In this document: piece after piece, positions 18,962 to 28,674 of the stretch | Numbering within the stretch: position 1 is the first letter of the stretch | How the letters are laid out: the number at the start of each line of letters is the position of its first letter | Assembly: GCF_046297875.1 (NCBI RefSeq) | Contig: NZ_JBKBHD010000001.1 | Coordinates: 496,001-560,000, forward strand | DNA from: Parvibaculum sp046297875 | Lineage (GTDB): Bacteria > Pseudomonadota > Alphaproteobacteria > Parvibaculales > Parvibaculaceae | Direction: 5' to 3' | Length of the DNA: 64,000 nucleotides | Translations under genes and position numbers: made by a program | The notes under the pieces: model-generated | What the model was told of the DNA's origin: nothing | Databases searched by the model: none | Seen by the model: the letters and a program-made list of their open reading frames with translations, nothing else

Positions 18962-20845
18962 TCAGGGCATGACGATCTCGAACCAGAAATCGAACCGATC
19001 GAGCAGCGCGATGAAATCAGCGAAGGAGGCGGCATCGCCCTCGATCGCGACACTTTCATGCGGCAACGAAATTTCGCCGGTGACGAGGTTCACCAGCGCC
19101 TCGCGGGTGAGCGAGATAGTGGGCGCCGATTTCAGCTCTCGCTTCGGATAATGATGGAAGACCGCGTTTTCCACCGTGACAAGGAAATGTTCCTTTGCAT
19201 CGGTGAAGCGGATGTTGAAGGCGAATTCGCGCGCGCCGGCCTTCTCGCCATTGAGGCGGACGGAGAGCGAGTCGAGCAATTGTTCGGCGGGCAGTGTGCG
19301 CAACTGGCCGGCCGCGCCCTGACGCGGGGTGTCCGATGGCGGCCGCGGATGGCGAAGCTCCATCGCCGCGGTGAGATAGAAGGCGCGCCAGGGGCCGGAC
19401 TCCGCCTGATAGCCAAGCTGCTCCAGCGTGTCGGCCTGCAGGTGACGCGCATCGGCATTGCCGGGATCGGCGAAGACGAGATGATTCACGAGTTCGCAGA
19501 CCCAACGGTAGTCGCCTTTGGCAAATGCATCGCGGCCTTTCGCGAGAAGCGCCTCCGCACCGCCCGCAAGATCAACATAGCGCTTTGCCGCCTCGACCGG
19601 CGGGTGCTTGTGCAAGTTCGCCGGGTTGCCGTCGAACCAGCCGAGATAACGCTGATAGACGGCCTTCGCATTGTGATTGAGCGTGCCGTAATAGCCGCGC
19701 GTGTACCATTCGGCGGCAAGCGTCGGCGGCAGCTTCAGCTCCTCGGCAATTTCGAGTGGCGTGAGCCCGTGATTGGCCATGCGCAGCGTCTGGTCGTGGA
19801 CATATTTGTAGAGGTCGCGCTGCTTCCTCAGGAAAGAGATCGCGGCATCCGAGCCCCAGCGCGGCCAGTGATGGCTCGCAAAGAGAACATCGGTCTTTGC
19901 GCCGAAAAGTTCGATCGCTTCGTCGATATACCAGCTCCATGCCTTGGCATCGCGCACCTGCGCGCCGCGCGGCGTATATATATTGTGGAGATGGCAAGAA
20001 CAGTTCTCGGCCATGCAGAGCGCCTTGAACTGCGGAAAGTAGAAATTCATTTCGGCAGGTGCTTCGGTGCCGGGCGTCACCTGGAAAACGATCTCGATAC
20101 CGTCGATCACCATGCGGGTGCCGCTCTCGGAAATGCTCACCGTCGGCGGCACGAGGCTCACCTGCCCCATCGACACGGTCTTGCCGAGGCCGGCATCGAC
20201 GTGACCGCGCGCATTGCGCGGCAGCAGCGCTCCATACATATAAGTCGCGCGGCGGCCCATCGCATTGCCTGCGAGCACATTCTCGCTCACCGCTTCCTCG
20301 AGGAAGCCTTCCGGCGCGATGATCTGCAGGCCCTTCGCAATATCCGCCTCCGAGAGCACGCCCTTCACGCCGCCATAGTGGTCGACATGGCTATGCGTAT
20401 AGATGACGGCGGTGACGGGCTTGTCGCCGCGATGTTCGCGCATCAGCGCCAGCGCGGCGGCAGCGGGCTCGGCCGAAATCAGCGGGTCGATGACGATGTA
20501 GCCGGTGTCGCCTTCGATGAAGGTGATGTTCGAAAGATCGAAATTGCGCACCTGATAGATGCCGGGCGTGACCTCGAAGAGACCGTGAATGGAGTTCAGC
20601 TTCGCCTGACGCCAAAGGCTCGGATTGACCGTGTCCGGGCAGCCGCAACCTTCGCCCTCAAAAGTGAAGGTGCCCATATCCCACACGGCATGACCATGCT
20701 CGTTCAGCACCTTCGCGTCGGGGATGGTGGCGATGAAGCCCTTGCTGGCGAGTTCGAAATCCTCGGCCGTGTCCTGCGGCAAGGTCTCTACCAGCGCGGC
20801 TAGCGCTTGGCGCGTCGCTTCGGTTGCGTCTTTCGGCTGTTCCAT
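18962..20845 (-). CDS. Alkyl sulfatase-type metallo-beta-lactamase fold protein
   Basis: A 627-residue protein of the SdsA1/YjcS/BDS1 family of secondary or primary alkyl sulfatases. The metal-binding motif is H151-S-H153-V-D155-H156 (THSHVDHYGG), with more ligands in ENCSCHLHNIYT and ASHHWPRWG. An alpha-helical dimerisation region follows (about 400-480) and a C-terminal SCP2-like lipid-binding domain (about 500-627). These enzymes hydrolyse fatty alcohol sulfates such as dodecyl sulfate to alcohol and sulfate. Unlike secreted homologs, the N-terminus (MEQPKDATEATRQ) shows no signal peptide, so it is predicted cytosolic. GGAGGGG lies 7-13 bases before the ATG. The linked reductase gene suggests further metabolism of the product. 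Confidence 0.88.
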   Translation of the reverse strand: MEQPKDATEATRQALAALVETLPQDTAEDFELASKGFIATIPDAKVLNEHGHAVWDMGTFTFEGEGCGCPDTVNPSLWRQAKLNSIHGLFEVTPGIYQVRNFDLSNITFIEGDTGYIVIDPLISAEPAAAALALMREHRGDKPVTAVIYTHSHVDHYGGVKGVLSEADIAKGLQIIAPEGFLEEAVSENVLAGNAMGRRATYMYGALLPRNARGHVDAGLGKTVSMGQVSLVPPTVSISESGTRMVIDGIEIVFQVTPGTEAPAEMNFYFPQFKALCMAENCSCHLHNIYTPRGAQVRDAKAWSWYIDEAIELFGAKTDVLFASHHWPRWGSDAAISFLRKQRDLYKYVHDQTLRMANHGLTPLEIAEELKLPPTLAAEWYTRGYYGTLNHNAKAVYQRYLGWFDGNPANLHKHPPVEAAKRYVDLAGGAEALLAKGRDAFAKGDYRWVCELVNHLVFADPGNADARHLQADTLEQLGYQAESGPWRAFYLTAAMELRHPRPPSDTPRQGAAGQLRTLPAEQLLDSLSVRLNGEKAGAREFAFNIRFTDAKEHFLVTVENAVFHHYPKRELKSAPTISLTREALVNLVTGEISLPHESVAIEGDAASFADFIALLDRFDFWFEIVMP

Positions 20846-21129
20846 ATTCGCCCCTCCCTGGCGCCGTTCGCGGCGCTCTCATCTGGCCTGCAGGAGCAGG
20901 CGCACGCGGCGGCGAGACTACATCGCCCGCCGGGGCGGACAAAGCCCTGCGGCACCGGCGGGCCTCGCCAAAATCCGCGCTTCCAGCCGGGTTTACGGCC
21001 TGCCGGCAGGAATTTCCCGCGCGACAATATGGCAGCGGGACGAATGACATTGCGAAGCATTATTATTTATGGTTGAACGGCCCGAAAGCGACAGCAATTC
21101 CGCCTGATGCGGCATAGTATCCGGCCCGT

Positions 21130-22047
<918 letters not shown>

Positions 22048-22050
22048 ACC

Positions 22051-22476
22051 ATGGCTGTTCGTCTCGATCATGGCGATGACGACCTTGCGGAAACGCATGA
22101 AATCAATGTCACGCCTTTCATCGACGTGATCCTTGTGCTGCTGATCGTGTTCATGATCGCAGCGCCTCTCGCGACGGTGGATATTCCCGTCGACCTGCCG
22201 TCTGCCAATGCCGAACCGCAGCCGCGCCCGACAGAGCCCGTCTTTCTTTCGGTCAAGCCGGACCTCAGCCTCGTGCTCGGCGAGGAGCCGCTGGACAAGG
22301 CTTCGCTTGCCGCCGCGCTCGATGCGAAAACGGGCGGCGACCGCGAGCAGCGGGTTTTCCTGCGCGCCGACAAGTCGGTGGAATATGGCAGCCTGATGGA
22401 TGTGATGAACGAGCTCCGGGCCGCGGGCTATCTCAAGATTGCACTTGTGGGGCTCGAAGCGCCGGACGCGCGATGA
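22051..22476 (+). CDS. exbD: ExbD, TonB-system energiser
   Basis: A 141-residue single-span inner-membrane protein. The N-terminal ETHEINVTPFIDVILVLLIVFMIAAP segment carries the membrane helix with the protonatable Asp (FIDVILVLL), the ExbD/TolR signature. A periplasmic domain follows. It starts three bases after the exbB stop and its own stop overlaps the tonB start (ATGA). It works in the ExbB5D2 complex. Confidence 0.93.
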   Translation: MAVRLDHGDDDLAETHEINVTPFIDVILVLLIVFMIAAPLATVDIPVDLPSANAEPQPRPTEPVFLSVKPDLSLVLGEEPLDKASLAAALDAKTGGDREQRVFLRADKSVEYGSLMDVMNELRAAGYLKIALVGLEAPDAR

Positions 22477-23207
22477 GTACGCCGATGCTGGGCCAGGGCG
22501 AAAGCAGGTCAGGCATTGCCGACGCTCCGGCATGGCGCGCCGGCACGATCTTCGCAATCGCGCTTCATGCCGGACTTGCCGCAGCCATCGTCTGTTCGCA
22601 ATTCGGCGTCGAGGACGATATCGAGCCATTTTCGTCTGCCATCACGCTTGACCTTGCGCCGATTGCCAGCGCGCCGCCGCAGCCCGTGACGAACCTGCCG
22701 GAAGGACCGCCCGTCGAGGAGCCGGAGCCGGTCGAGGAAGAGGCCGAACCAGTGCCCGAGCCGCCCCTTCCGCAGCCGGCCGAAGTCGCGCTGCCGGAGC
22801 CTGTCGCACGGCCGCAGCCGCAGAGAGAAGCGGCCGCCCCTGCAGCTTCGCCCTTGCCACCGGCGCAGACGACCACTGCGCCGGTCAATGCTGCGCCGAG
22901 TTCCGCTGAAGTAACCTCCATGCCATCATACAGGGCGCTCGTTTTCGCGCATCTCAAGCGGCATCAGCAATATCCGAGAGCGGCGAAGCGGCGCCAGCTG
23001 GAAAGCACCGTCACAGTGACATTCCGCGTCGACCGGCAGGGCAACGTACTCAGCCAATCGATCGTAGAGGGCTCGGGCTATGAAATTCTCGACCGCGAGG
23101 CACTCGCGACGATCGGGCGCGCCAACCCCATGCCGCCGGTGCCGCCGGAAATTTCAACGGATACCGTTTCCCTCACGGTTCCGATCCGCTTCGAACTCAG
23201 CGAATAA
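22473..23207 (+). CDS. tonB: TonB energy transducer
   Basis: A 244-residue protein with one N-terminal membrane helix (about residues 22-45), a long proline/glutamate-rich periplasmic spacer (about 65-140, EPEPVEEEAEPVPEPPLPQP) and a C-terminal TonB domain (about 155-244) with YPRAAKRRQLESTVTVTFRVDRQGNV and the terminal PIRFEL. It transfers energy from ExbBD to outer-membrane receptors. No TonB-dependent receptor gene is in this window, so the served substrate cannot be named. Confidence 0.93.
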   Translation: MSTPMLGQGESRSGIADAPAWRAGTIFAIALHAGLAAAIVCSQFGVEDDIEPFSSAITLDLAPIASAPPQPVTNLPEGPPVEEPEPVEEEAEPVPEPPLPQPAEVALPEPVARPQPQREAAAPAASPLPPAQTTTAPVNAAPSSAEVTSMPSYRALVFAHLKRHQQYPRAAKRRQLESTVTVTFRVDRQGNVLSQSIVEGSGYEILDREALATIGRANPMPPVPPEISTDTVSLTVPIRFELSE

Positions 23208-23223
23208 GCTGCGCGCCGGCTCC

Positions 23224-24270
23224 TTACGGCGCCAGCACGACCTTCATCACATTGTCGAGTTTGCCGTCAAAAATGCGATAGGCCTCGGCACCATCCTTCA
23301 ACGACATGCGGTGGGTGACGAATTTTTCCGGTGTCAGGCGGCCGGCCTGTACCAGCGGGATCAGCTCCGGCCAGTGGCTCTGCACGAAGCAGCCCGCGAC
23401 TCGAAACGTGAGCGATTTGTTGAAGGCGGTCCAGAGCGGATACTTGAATGCCTGATTCCGGTTGGCGCCGAAGACCGAGATGCTGCCATTGCGGCCCGCG
23501 ACAGCGATTGCAAGTTCGATGGTCCTGTCGATGCCGACCGCCTCAACCGAACACTCGACCATCGCGCCGTCCGTCGCCTCGCGGATTTCCTCGACTGCAT
23601 TTTCCGGCGACAGCGGAATGGCGCCGAGCACCGCCGCTGCGTCGCGCCGCTCCTTCACGAGGTCGATTGCGAAGACACGCGCCGCACCGAGCGCAAAGGC
23701 CGATTGCACCGCCATGAGGCCGATGGGACCAAGGCCGACAACGGCCACCGTCTTGCCGGGACCGATGTCGGCGTTCTTTGCGCCCATATAGGCCGTTGGC
23801 AGATTGTCGGTCAGCAGCAGCGCCTGTTCGGCGGCAATGCCATCCGGGATGCGCGTCACATTATGATCCGCCCAAGGCACCGCGATGCCTTCCGACTGAC
23901 AGCCCTGCAACTGCGTGCTGAGGCCATAGCAGCCCCACATCTGCTTTGCGCATTTCGCGGGCGTACCTGCGCGGCAGACATTGCAGCGGCCGCAGCCGCC
24001 CGAGCGCACAGCCGCCGACAGCATGACCTCGTCGCCCACTTTCAATGTGCGGACATCGCGGCCCACTTCGACCACTTCGCCCACCGCCTCATGGCCGACG
24101 CAATAGCCGTGATCCTTCGAGAAGCCCTGGCCGTGATAGATGTGCAGATCGCTGCCGCAAATGCCGCAGGCCTTCATCTTTACCACCGCGCCGTCCTGAC
24201 CCATCAAGACGGGATCGGGGAAATCCACATAGCGGATGTCCCTTTCGCCGAAATATCCGAGACCCTTCAT
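23224..24270 (-). CDS. Zinc-dependent alcohol dehydrogenase
   Basis: A 348-residue medium-chain dehydrogenase. The catalytic zinc motif is GHEAVGEVVEVG with upstream CGICGSDLH, the structural zinc lobe is CGRCNVCRAGTPAKC, and the Rossmann motif is VVGLGPIGLMA at about residue 165. It oxidises an alcohol with NAD(P) (or the reverse). It lies at the end of the minus-strand arm of the catabolic island, 68 bases after the SDR gene, and probably acts on an alcohol intermediate of the same pathway. Substrate unknown. Confidence 0.88.
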   Translation of the reverse strand: MKGLGYFGERDIRYVDFPDPVLMGQDGAVVKMKACGICGSDLHIYHGQGFSKDHGYCVGHEAVGEVVEVGRDVRTLKVGDEVMLSAAVRSGGCGRCNVCRAGTPAKCAKQMWGCYGLSTQLQGCQSEGIAVPWADHNVTRIPDGIAAEQALLLTDNLPTAYMGAKNADIGPGKTVAVVGLGPIGLMAVQSAFALGAARVFAIDLVKERRDAAAVLGAIPLSPENAVEEIREATDGAMVECSVEAVGIDRTIELAIAVAGRNGSISVFGANRNQAFKYPLWTAFNKSLTFRVAGCFVQSHWPELIPLVQAGRLTPEKFVTHRMSLKDGAEAYRIFDGKLDNVMKVVLAP

Positions 24271-24338
24271 GGCGATTTCCCCTGCCCTTCGCTACTTGCC
24301 GTCATGTTCGAAATTCATCGGCGTGCTTTCATTGCAGT

Positions 24339-25076
24339 TCAGGAAAGGATGAGGCCGCCATCGACGATCAGCGTCTGCCCGTAGATGTAGGAGGAGAGCG
24401 GCGAGGCGAGGAAGATTGCCGCGCCTGCCATGTCCTCCGGCGTGCCAAGACGGCCGGCAGGAATGCCCCGGATCGCCATTTCGCGGCGCTTCGGGTCTTC
24501 CGTCGTGACCTTGGTGAGTTTCGTGTCGACGAGGCCGGGTGCGATGCCGTTCACGCGGATGCCGTCGCCCGCCCAGGCTTCGCCGAGCGTGCGGGTGAGG
24601 CCGACAGCGCCTGTCTTCGAGGCGTTGTAAGCGGGGTTGCCGCACGTCGAATGAAAGCCGGCGGTGGAACTTACCGTGATGAGCGAACCCTTCGCGGCGG
24701 CCAGCATGTCGTGGAACTTGATGGCGCAGGCCATGAGGCTGTTGAGGTTCACATCCATCACCTTCTGGAAGCCGTCCATCCTGAACTCGCCGCGCTTGTA
24801 GATGACGGTGCCCTGACTCAGCACCAGCACATCGAGCGATGAAAAAGGCGGCGCATAGGCTTCGATGGCGTCGAAGTCGGAAATATCCATCTGCGCATAG
24901 TGAAGGCCCGTCATGTCGGAGCCTTCGGTGCCTGCATAATCATTTGCGAAGGCACGGGTGCCCCAGACATGGACTTCCGCGCCGCGCTCACGAAACGCAT
25001 GAGCAATGCCATTGCCGATGCCGCTGGAGCCGCCGACGACCAGCACGCGCTTGCCCGAAAAATCCGTATCCTTCAT
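24339..25076 (-). CDS. Short-chain dehydrogenase/reductase
   Basis: A 245-residue classical SDR. Cofactor motif GGSSGIG at about residues 15-21, NVNLNS in the central helix, catalytic Ser in TVSSTAG and the YNASK motif, with a C-terminal GQTLIVDGG typical of FabG-like reductases. GGGAAG precedes the ATG. The central motif usually written NNAG is replaced by LSQG (VLVLSQGTVI), as seen in divergent members. It sits between the alcohol dehydrogenase and the APH-type kinase genes, all minus strand with gaps of 33-68 bases, so one operon is likely. A 3-hydroxyacyl-CoA or alcohol substrate is plausible from context. Confidence 0.87.
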   Translation of the reverse strand: MKDTDFSGKRVLVVGGSSGIGNGIAHAFRERGAEVHVWGTRAFANDYAGTEGSDMTGLHYAQMDISDFDAIEAYAPPFSSLDVLVLSQGTVIYKRGEFRMDGFQKVMDVNLNSLMACAIKFHDMLAAAKGSLITVSSTAGFHSTCGNPAYNASKTGAVGLTRTLGEAWAGDGIRVNGIAPGLVDTKLTKVTTEDPKRREMAIRGIPAGRLGTPEDMAGAAIFLASPLSSYIYGQTLIVDGGLILS

Positions 25077-25109
25077 CGCTCTTCCCTTTTTGTTTCCTTG
25101 TTTCCTGCG

Positions 25110-26138
25110 TCAGGCGATCCAGCGCAGGGCGCGCTCGAAAAGGCCCAACGTGCTCGCATGGAGCTTGTCGCCCGTTTCCTTCGGCGCCTTGCCCTCACAG
25201 GCGCGGGCATGGGTACCTTCCAGAATGATACCGAGCTTGTAGCAGGCGAGAACGCCGTACCATTCGATATGGCTCATGTCGCGCGCTGTCCGCGGCCTGT
25301 AATGTTCCACCAGTTCATCCGCTGACGGAGAGCCATCCCAGGGCTGCACCCCGACGGCGCCTGCTGCCGCGCCTTCCTGCGGCCAGGTGGCGAGAAGCCA
25401 GCCGAGATCGAGCAGCGGATCGCCGACGGTGGTCAGTTCCCAATCGACGATGGCGGCCAGTTCCGGCCCGTCATGGCGAAACATCACATTGGCGAGATGG
25501 TAGTCGCCATGAATGATACCGGGGATAAAGTTTTCCGGCCGGTTGGTTTCCAGCCATTTTGCGACCCTGGCGACGCCCGGAATGCCATCCGGGCCCGGCC
25601 ATGAGGGAAACTCGCGATAGGATTCAAGCTGCGCCTGCCAGCGCGCGACCTGACGATCCAGATAATTGTCGACCTTGCCGAAACCGGCGAGCCCCGCCTT
25701 TTCGTAATCGACCGCGCCGAGCTTCGCGATGCCTTCGACAAGCGAGAAGCCCATGCGCCGCCGGATGGCGGGGTCGGAGGCATGGAGCGGCGGCAGACCG
25801 ACCGTCGGATTGAAGCCGTCGATCGGCTCCATCAGATAAAACGATGCGCCGATTACATCTTCTTCCGGGCAGGCGGCGATGAGGCGGGGATGCGGCACGT
25901 CCGTATCGGCGATAGCGGCGAGCATGCGCGCTTCGCGGCGCATGGTCTCGTTGGAGTTCTTGCGCAGATGGGGTGGTGGGCGGCGCAGCACGAAGGTGCG
26001 GCCATTTCGCGTGAAGCGCAGAAGAATGTTCTGCGTGCCGCCGCCGAGCAGCGTCACATCTTCAAGCGGCCCCTTGCCGAGCCCCTGCCTGTCCATCCAG
26101 CGCGCCAGCGCCTCAAGATCGACGGGTATGTCTCCCAT
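25110..26138 (-). CDS. APH-type phosphotransferase, ACAD10/11- or LvaA-like kinase
   Basis: A 342-residue kinase-fold protein of the aminoglycoside phosphotransferase family. The ATP lid and lysine region is LLGGGTQNILLRFTRNGRTFVLRRPP, the catalytic Brenner motif HGDYHLANVMF is near residue 205 and the metal-binding DWE follows (IVDWELTTVGDPLLDLGW). This branch includes the N-terminal domains of human ACAD10/11 and bacterial LvaA, which phosphorylate 4-hydroxyacyl-CoA so that the hydroxyl can be removed. I use the second ATG (26138) because GGGGAGG lies seven bases before it, while the first ATG overlaps that site. It is the first gene of the minus-strand arm, divergent from the TetR gene. 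The specific substrate is inferred. Confidence 0.8.
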   Translation of the reverse strand: MGDIPVDLEALARWMDRQGLGKGPLEDVTLLGGGTQNILLRFTRNGRTFVLRRPPPHLRKNSNETMRREARMLAAIADTDVPHPRLIAACPEEDVIGASFYLMEPIDGFNPTVGLPPLHASDPAIRRRMGFSLVEGIAKLGAVDYEKAGLAGFGKVDNYLDRQVARWQAQLESYREFPSWPGPDGIPGVARVAKWLETNRPENFIPGIIHGDYHLANVMFRHDGPELAAIVDWELTTVGDPLLDLGWLLATWPQEGAAAGAVGVQPWDGSPSADELVEHYRPRTARDMSHIEWYGVLACYKLGIILEGTHARACEGKAPKETGDKLHASTLGLFERALRWIA

Positions 26139-26241
26139 CGGCATTCCTCCCCGCGACCCTTGCCCGGTCTGACGCCGGCTTCCGTTAGGTCACCTGTTTT
26201 ATCCATTTGACCTATCAAGCCCGGAGAGTCACTCTCTGTCA

Positions 26242-26985
26242 ATGAACAAAACGGCGAGCATCGAAGCACGTCCCCTCACCGCGCGCGAGCAGATCAAGCT
26301 GGCGGCGCGGCGTCTCTTTGCCGAGCGCGGCATAGACGGCGTGACCGTGCGCGAAATCGTGGAGGCATCGGGCCAAAAGAATCACGGCTCGCTCTCCTAT
26401 TATTTCGGCACCAAGGAGGCCCTCGTCCGGGAGCTCGTGACCGACGGAGCGAAGCTTATCGACATCCGCCGAAATGCCTATCTCGACAAGTTGGAAGCAG
26501 AGGGCGGGCCAAAGTCGATCCGCCAAGTCGCGGAGGCACTCGTCTATCCCTCCGTCAATCTCGCGGAAGAAACCGACACGGCGGAGGACAGCTATATCCG
26601 CTTCATCGCGCTCCTTGGCATGAGCCATCGCGATCTCTTCATGGAGGCGCTGGAGAACCGCTGGAACTCCGGCTATCTGCGCTGCCTCGACCATTTGCGC
26701 AGGCTGATGCCGGAAATGCCCGAGGCCGCAAAGAACCAGCGTTTCGTTTTTCTGGGCGCCTATCTCACCGGTGTCACCGCGGCGCGGGAAGCGGCCCTTG
26801 CCGACCGCTCGCGGCCGCATCCGATGTGGAGCGCAGAGGCGACGCTCAGACATTTCATCGACACGATCACGGCGATGTTCGCCGCGCCGCTCGACCCGGC
26901 GCTTGCCGGCGAAAGCTGGGGCAGCGGCGGCGCGAGCGGCGAACCGCGCGCCGTCGTCGGATCGGTCGGCATGATCCTCGATTGA
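26242..26985 (+). CDS. TetR-family regulator of the catabolic island
   Basis: A 247-residue TetR protein. The helix-turn-helix is at about residues 13-60 (TAREQIKLAARRLFAERGIDGVTVREIVEASG, then SLSYYFGTKEALVRELV). It lies in the centre of the divergent island, 103 bases from the minus-strand kinase gene and 28 bases before the flavin mono-oxygenase gene. That position suggests it represses both arms and responds to a pathway substrate or CoA ester. The C-terminus is not informative. Confidence 0.87.
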   Translation: MNKTASIEARPLTAREQIKLAARRLFAERGIDGVTVREIVEASGQKNHGSLSYYFGTKEALVRELVTDGAKLIDIRRNAYLDKLEAEGGPKSIRQVAEALVYPSVNLAEETDTAEDSYIRFIALLGMSHRDLFMEALENRWNSGYLRCLDHLRRLMPEMPEAAKNQRFVFLGAYLTGVTAAREAALADRSRPHPMWSAEATLRHFIDTITAMFAAPLDPALAGESWGSGGASGEPRAVVGSVGMILD

Positions 26986-27013
26986 ATATGACGAACCGGG
27001 CGGGAGGCCGAAA

Positions 27014-28273
27014 ATGACCCAGCAATACGATCTCATCATTGTGGGCGGCGGCATTGGCGGCTCGGCGCTTGCGGCCACCATGGCGAAGGCCGGCAAGAGC
27101 GTGCTGCTGCTCGAAAAGAGCACGGTCTATGAAGACCATGTGCGCGGCGAATGGATCGCGCCATGGGGCGTCGCGGAGACGAAACGGCTCGGCTTCTACG
27201 ACACGCTTGTCGGTGCGGGCGGGCATCACCTCGCGCAACATGTTACCTATGACGAGACGCACGACCCGGAAGTGGCCGAGGCCATGCCGCTGCCGCTCGA
27301 CATGTTCATTCCGGGTGTGCCGGGGCCGCTCTGCATCGGTCATCCGCATCACTGCCAGACATTGTTCGACGAGGCGAAGCGCGCCGGCGCGACGGCGCTG
27401 CGCGGCGTCAACGTGACGAAGGTCGTGCCGGGCGCCGCACCCCGCGTCGAGTTTGAACATGACGGCAAGGCGCATGAAGCGACAGCGCGGCTCATTGCCG
27501 GTGCGGACGGGCGCTCCTCCGTAGTGCGCGCTGCCTGCGGCATCGAGCTTCATCAGGACAAGCCGCATCACATGTTCGGCGGGCTGCTCGTCGAAGGCGC
27601 GGAAGGCTGGAACCCGACCCGGCAGGCCATCGGCACAGAAGGCGACTTCGCCTTTCTCGCCTTCCCGCAGGGCAAGGGCCGTGTGCGCATCTATGGCAGC
27701 TATTCGCTCGACGAGCGGCGCCGCTTTGCGGGCGAATACGGACCGCGCGCTTTCCTCGAAGCCTTCCGCATGAACTGCGCGCCGGACAACAAGTATCTTG
27801 CCGATGCGACGCCTGCCGGGCCGCTCTTCAGCTATTTCAACAATGACTCATGGACAGATGAGCCCTTTGCGCAAGGCGCGGTGCTGATCGGCGATGCCGC
27901 GGGCTGGAACGACCCGATCAACGGGCTTGGGCTTTCCATCACCTATCGCGATGTGCGGATTGTGAGCGATCTGCTGAAAGAAAATGGTGACTGGAGCCCT
28001 TCTCTCTTTGCGCCTTATGCCGAGGAACGCTTCGAGCGGCTCCGGCGGCTGCGCTTTGCGGGGCATCTGCAGTCCATTCTCGATGCCGAGTTCGGCGAGG
28101 CGGCGCGAGAGCGGCGGCGGCGCTACAATGAGCGCAAGGCGGCGGACCCAACGCTTGGCGCACACGCCTTTGCCATCATGGCGGGGCCGGAAACGCTGCC
28201 GTCTGAAATGTTCACCGAAGAACACAAGCGCCGCGTGCTTGGCGAGACGCAGGAAGAGGGAGCGGCGGCATGA
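27014..28273 (+). CDS. FAD-dependent mono-oxygenase (class A type)
   Basis: A 419-residue flavoprotein with the GxGxxG motif (VGGGIGGSALA, about residues 9-19), the DG motif GADGRSSVVR and the GD motif GDAAGWNDPINGLGLS that binds FAD ribityl. This layout is that of aromatic hydroxylase/geranylgeranyl reductase-like flavoproteins. It could hydroxylate a ring or reduce or dehydrogenate a lipophilic substrate; sequence alone does not decide. GGGAGG precedes the start. Its stop overlaps the following NTF2-like gene by four bases, so the two products are probably made together. Confidence 0.85.
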   Translation: MTQQYDLIIVGGGIGGSALAATMAKAGKSVLLLEKSTVYEDHVRGEWIAPWGVAETKRLGFYDTLVGAGGHHLAQHVTYDETHDPEVAEAMPLPLDMFIPGVPGPLCIGHPHHCQTLFDEAKRAGATALRGVNVTKVVPGAAPRVEFEHDGKAHEATARLIAGADGRSSVVRAACGIELHQDKPHHMFGGLLVEGAEGWNPTRQAIGTEGDFAFLAFPQGKGRVRIYGSYSLDERRRFAGEYGPRAFLEAFRMNCAPDNKYLADATPAGPLFSYFNNDSWTDEPFAQGAVLIGDAAGWNDPINGLGLSITYRDVRIVSDLLKENGDWSPSLFAPYAEERFERLRRLRFAGHLQSILDAEFGEAARERRRRYNERKAADPTLGAHAFAIMAGPETLPSEMFTEEHKRRVLGETQEEGAAA

Positions 28274-28641
28274 GCGTAGACATAGAGGATTTCAATGCGC
28301 GCTGGCTTGCCAAATGGTCCGAGAAGGATGTGGCGGGACTGCTGAAATTCTATTCGGCGGATACGACCTATCGCGATCCGCAAGTGCCGGACGGGCTCAA
28401 GGGCGAGGAGGCGCTCGGGGCGTACCTCAAGCAGCTTTTCGATTCGACGCCGCCCATTCACTACGCGCCGCATGAGACATGGAAAACGGCAAACGGCTTT
28501 TGCGGCCGCTGGTATGCGACGATCTCGATGCCGGACGGGACGAAGGGTCTGATGCGCGGCTTCGACCTTGTGGTGCTGGAAGGCGACCGCATCAAACTCA
28601 ACGAAGTCTATGTGCACAACATAACCAAGATACCGGACTGA
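28270..28641 (+). CDS. NTF2-like/SnoaL-like protein
   Basis: A 123-residue protein of the nuclear transport factor 2-like fold. The N-terminus VDIEDFNARWLAKWSEKDVAGLLKFYSADTTYRDPQVP is the usual helix-helix-strand opening and HYAPHETWKTANGFCGRWYATI forms the sheet. Members act as small isomerases, cyclases or dehydratases (SnoaL, ketosteroid isomerase, limonene epoxide hydrolase relatives) or bind ligands. It is translationally coupled to the flavoprotein gene (ATGA overlap). The activity is unknown. Confidence 0.8.
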   Translation: MSVDIEDFNARWLAKWSEKDVAGLLKFYSADTTYRDPQVPDGLKGEEALGAYLKQLFDSTPPIHYAPHETWKTANGFCGRWYATISMPDGTKGLMRGFDLVVLEGDRIKLNEVYVHNITKIPD

Positions 28642-28674
28642 CAACCCGGCAAAGACCGGGACGGGAGGAAAGAC

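Noticed and set aside
19058..20803. Long open frame antisense to the alkyl-sulfatase gene
   Set aside because: No start signal or recognisable domain, and the opposite strand encodes a well-defined enzyme.
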